NCBI GenBank assembly: GCA_910592205.1
Contig: CAJVPJ010001294.1
Coordinates: 1-10,739, forward strand
DNA: 10,739 bases
From: Paraglomus occultum
Taxonomy: Eukaryota; Glomeromycota; Glomeromycetes; Paraglomerales; Paraglomeraceae
Reading direction: 5' to 3'
Shown here: one piece after another, positions 7,601-10,739 of the stretch
How positions within the stretch are numbered: position 1 is the stretch's first letter
How the letters are laid out: each line of letters begins with the position of its first letter
Notes under the pieces: model-generated
Database searches by the model: none
What the model saw: the letters and a program-made list of their open reading frames with translations, nothing else
Told to the model about the DNA's origin: nothing
Translations under genes and position numbers: made by a program

Positions 7601-10600
7601 GTAGCTGTATGTGTCTCTTTAAGATCTTGCCCAAAAAAGAATTCGGAGACGCCAATACTATTGATAATGTCTATCATAAACAGTCCAACCCTTCCATATA
7701 GACTTAGTCCGTATATATCATATTGAATAGCCTTAATTGGCATGCGGTCAGAAGCAGTAGTCGGTGTCACTGCTATTGAATCATAAAGAATAGCCAGAGT
7801 TGAATCAACTGGCAGTGAAACGAAGGGGAGACTAATATCTCGCCATTGCTGGTTGTTAATGAGAAGCTTTTCAACAAATCTTTGTTTGTAGAAGTGTTCG
7901 TTGTCAAACAAATCCGCGATCAAGGTCGTTAGTCTGTGCGTAAAGTCTAGGGGGCTGTGGTAGAGTGTCGCAGATAAGTAATCATATAATCCTTCTAATT
8001 GCAAAAACATTGCAACAGTGTCTTTAAATATTACCTAGATGCATATCGAATATCCAATAATGATAAAAATACATTCTCACAAATAATATCACCTAACATT
8101 TCTTTCTGTTCCAACGCCTGACAAGCTAGTTTCCAAGAGGATTTCGATAAGTCAACCACCGTATTCACATATCCCTCATCCAATTGACCATGTGCTTTCA
8201 TGAAGGAAAGTTCATATATATATGCAATGATTGACGCATAGTTAAATTCAAACAAAAACTTGATAAAGTTTTGGTCTGTGTTCAACAGCGCATTGCAAAT
8301 GCGCAAAATGGATATAGTAGTCGATTTCATGGATGATGGAATATCCTCGGACGTATAGTGTATCTTCGAAGAATTGGCAAGTACCATTGATACACGATCC
8401 AGGATACTTTGTCTTGTTTGCTTCGATATTATGCACACTTTGCATAAATGCATGGGGTATTAGTATTCTCAAATAGTCATGTGTTTGTAACGTAACCGTA
8501 AACTTACCATCAGACTTTAGAGAAGAAATTATAACACGCTCATATTCGGCCAAGAGTGTATCCTCGCCATCTTCTAATTCGGTGGACACTTTTATTACGA
8601 ATGCAGCTAGTTTGTCATTATATAGCGTCTGTCTTAATTTCATCCCGTTGGTCTAAAAGCATTATCATATTAGAGTCGGAAATTGAGACATGCCGGTTTT
8701 AAATCAAAGACCGGATTGATATTAATGTTGATTAACGGAACTGACGTCAAATATAGATAATTTTAGCATGACGCAACGAACCTTATCAATGGCAAGAAGG
8801 AAACAATTCAACTTCCTTGTCCTGTCGTTCAACTGTATTATTACATCTACAAGTGCATTCCATATCTGTAATGACAGCTTATCATCACACTGCGCCAAAT
8901 ACAGCAAAAAAATGTCGAATAAATGATCCAAGACTGGTTCCGGTGCATTAATCACAAGTCTATGAAAATCATCACTGATAAAAGTACCGATAGCCTGAAA
9001 ACAGAAAAGGATGAATATACCACATAGTGAATGAGAACGGTGATACAGAAAAGTCTGATAGTTACGTCTTTTGTCAGTTGCCTTTCGAATGTCACTTGAG
9101 GAAAGCTTTTAATCAATCTAGAAATAATCAAACTAAGCCCGAGTAGTTTCTCTAATACGCATTAATAATAATCGAGAATTAACATTGATTTATAAATAAT
9201 CTAGCATCTTTATAATAAACCGCTTTACGTACCACTAGTCTCCGTTGACTTGGACAACGCGAAAATAAATATCTTTTCGACAAAATCGTACACCTATAAT
9301 AGTCAAATATACTTAGACAAACAGATACTTATAAAAAATCATAAGTATAAAATATACAACATACTATTAAATGAGCATCAGTTCTGTCATTTCCGACTTC
9401 GATAGTTTTTGTATTAATGCAAGACAACAGATCGGCCAACCTTTGGCAGACTTCACTGAAGTAGACACTGAAATCAAGTTCTTTGTTTCCGTCCAAAGAT
9501 GATCTGTTGATGTTAACGTTAAATAAATATTCTATTTTTCCAAAAAGTGTTGTTGCTGCATCTGGTAAAAAACACGTAAAACTTATAATTAGATTCAATT
9601 CGTGCTCCAAATAGCGCGACTGAGTCACTGAGCGACAGCGGAACAAAGTTGATTCGTCCGGAATTTGCCAGAAGACTATTACAACAATGATAGAGTCAAC
9701 AAGTGTTAAATATCATACGTAATTAAGTTATGTAAACAGCGTACCTTACTATCAACAAGATACAATTCAACAACCCCGAAAAACTTTTCTTCTATTAACG
9801 TTTTCAGAATATCAGCTTCATTATAAGTCTTGCTATACAGATATTGACTGTCAGTGCGATATCATTATCTGACTGAGAAGACCAATCATGACAACCTACT
9901 CACCTCAGTTTTACAATAAAATATACAAGACACTCACAATAAGCGCTTATAAACGTCCCAGAATTTGTATGATCAATAACCGTGCCGGACAAACCCTTCC
10001 AAAAGTCACCAAAAAACTCGTCGTAAAATTTAGGTCTCGCAGCAATGATCTATGATGAAGTATACATAGGACTTAATAGGCTACTTCTCGGAATATAATT
10101 ATAGCATTGTCATGTTTGTATTTACTTGCGAAGGAAGACTGTCCACTAAAACAAGTAAGCTTGGATAGGTGACACTAATGGAGCCATAACCTCCAGCGCG
10201 AAGAAATGCGTAAAGTTTTGGCAGCATAGGCTTTTTCTTACTGGCAATCATCCAACTCTGCGGGAACGCTTGGGTAAATAAAGAATGACAAATATGGTAA
10301 CAAAGCAAGTTATATTGCACGTCAACCATAGTGTGTACAGATTGGGAAAATAGGTTTTGTATAACTCATACCTTTAGTAAATATTAATAGAGATTCCCAG
10401 AGTTCACTATGAATACTGGTATCTTTATCACTAAAGACTTTGCTTAAATATGTTGTGCTCAATGATTCTAATCGTTCTTCAATAATAACTATGGATAATA
10501 TGCTAGTTAGCCTTGTTCGAATATCAACCGCATGAGTCAAAAAAGAAAAAACTTTCTTACTTGGCCATTTAACCGTTAAAGTTTTTATCAAATGATAACA

Positions 10601-10739
10601 TGACTTTCGTATTAACGAGCTTTCACAAGATAGATTAGTCCATGTACGCGTATTGTCAAAAAGCGCATTGTATTGTTGCAGACATTTTGACAAAGCGCTC
10701 TCGTTCAATCTGTCTGATAGACCAGAAAGAAATAACATT
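4355..10739 (-). CDS. LTN1: E3 ubiquitin-protein ligase listerin (Ltn1), partial at 5' end, 23 exons
   Basis: Listerin is the E3 ligase of ribosome-associated quality control. It binds 60S subunits carrying stalled nascent chains, acts with Rqc2/NEMF, Rqc1 and Cdc48, and ubiquitinates the stalled peptide. Exons in coding order: 10739-10372, 10268-10126, 10049-9904, 9847-9750, 9675-9365, 9293-9233, 9151-9066, 8994-8737, 8652-8508, 8437-8035, 7954-7170, 7087-6935, 6864-6617, 6549-6451, 6364-6262, 6163-6057, 5972-5846, 5755-5643, 5556-5491, 5387-5255, 5177-4735, 4653-4480, 4408-4355. All 22 introns are GT..AG, 56-103 nt, and phase is kept throughout, giving 1540 residues plus TAA (4355-4357). 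Diagnostic parts are the N-terminal LYAFLRAGGYGSISVTYPSL block, a long helical-repeat middle, an RWD-like segment and a C-terminal RING. The family is usually about 1600-1800 residues, so perhaps 100-250 N-terminal residues lie beyond the right edge. Least certain junctions: exon 8 end (8737 or 8746), exon 17 start (5972 or 5963) and the 56-nt intron at 9848-9903. Confidence 0.95.
4735..5177 (-). other. LTN1: LTN1 RWD-like domain exon
   Basis: The largest C-terminal exon (443 nt) encodes the end of the helical region (PSLVRNWWTYCKKRQLTIAV, matching the family's VRxWW block, then YTEKYFSPI) and the RWD-like domain that precedes the RING. Landmarks include DKFSIRISRGTNEVIAVV, ESVTELSLRMPGSFPLKLVE (the YPL-type turn) and the following GMATVKDLVWGRLPVETL helix. 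The acceptor TATACAG at 5178 splits a GCC codon with the previous exon, giving EFYVEAFEID. Confidence 0.88.
5623..5630 (-). repeat. G8 homopolymer inside an LTN1 intron
   Basis: The plus strand has eight consecutive C, so the LTN1 transcript strand has G8, starting 12 nt after the donor of the intron 5557-5642. It stands out in an AT-rich intron and could be a length-variable site or affect donor recognition. Confidence 0.6.
9904..10739 (-). other. LTN1: LTN1 N-terminal domain segment (exons 1-3 of those visible)
   Basis: Exons 10739-10372, 10268-10126 and 10049-9904 encode the conserved listerin N-terminal helical domain, which contacts the 60S subunit near Rqc2. Visible landmarks in order are YNALFDNTRTWTNLS, SELWESLLIFTKAFPQSW (spliced across 10269-10371, acceptor CCCAAG), LPKLYAFLRAGGYGSISVTY, and FWKGLSGTV with AYCECLVYF. 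These correspond to the family's lWea.l.flk.FPesW, FLr.G.yGS...YP.LL and fW.......a..ECL patterns. The intron at 10269-10371 ends in AAG rather than the commoner CAG/TAG; phase and the AFPQSW match decide the site. Confidence 0.9.

Noticed and set aside
8031-8040. A frameshift in LTN1 where the exon frame hits TAA just after ASR
   Set aside because: A GT..AG intron (7955-8034, 80 nt) starting at the AG|GTAATA there restores the frame and joins ...YAS to SPLDF, so no mutation is needed.

Overview
The window is a piece of an intron-dense, AT-rich eukaryotic nuclear genome, most likely fungal. Four things point there: an ER Hsp70 ending in HDEL; many short introns (56-103 nt) with GT..AG ends and, in several, CTAAT or TACTAAT branch-site sequences; a nuclear tRNA-Arg with internal A and B boxes and a T-run terminator; and a compact single-exon gene for a predicted GPI-anchored wall-type protein. 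An early-diverging, intron-rich lineage such as Mucoromycota/Glomeromycotina would fit, but that placement is inference.

Layout, left to right. (1) 1-343, + strand: the last exon of BiP/Kar2, ending KHDEL. (2) 344-1623: about 1.3 kb with no gene I can support, lying between two convergent genes. (3) 1624-2129, - strand: three intact-looking exons encoding only the C-terminal collar of a replication factor C small subunit (human RFC5/yeast Rfc3 type). The AAA+ ATPase part is not in the window, so this looks like a gene fragment. (4) 2130-2774: AT-rich sequence with a weak 62-63 bp tandem repeat and the likely promoter of the next gene. (5) 2775-3482, + strand: a 235-residue secreted, Ser/Thr-rich, probably GPI-anchored protein of unknown function. 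(6) 3611-3844, - strand: a weak candidate for a 77-residue small secreted protein. (7) 4022-4094, + strand: tRNA-Arg(TCG). (8) 4355-10739, - strand: most of LTN1 (listerin), the E3 ligase of ribosome-associated quality control. I could rebuild it as 23 exons with phase kept across all 22 introns, giving 1540 residues plus stop. Its 5' end runs off the right edge.

The genes do not form a shared pathway. LTN1 and BiP are conserved proteostasis genes (one at the 60S ribosome, one in the ER lumen). Between them lies a less conserved interval of about 4 kb (344-4021) holding the RFC fragment, the secreted-protein gene and the small candidate. That interval is where the unusual material is. I found no CRISPR array, intact transposon or viral gene, and nothing that amounts to a new multi-gene system.
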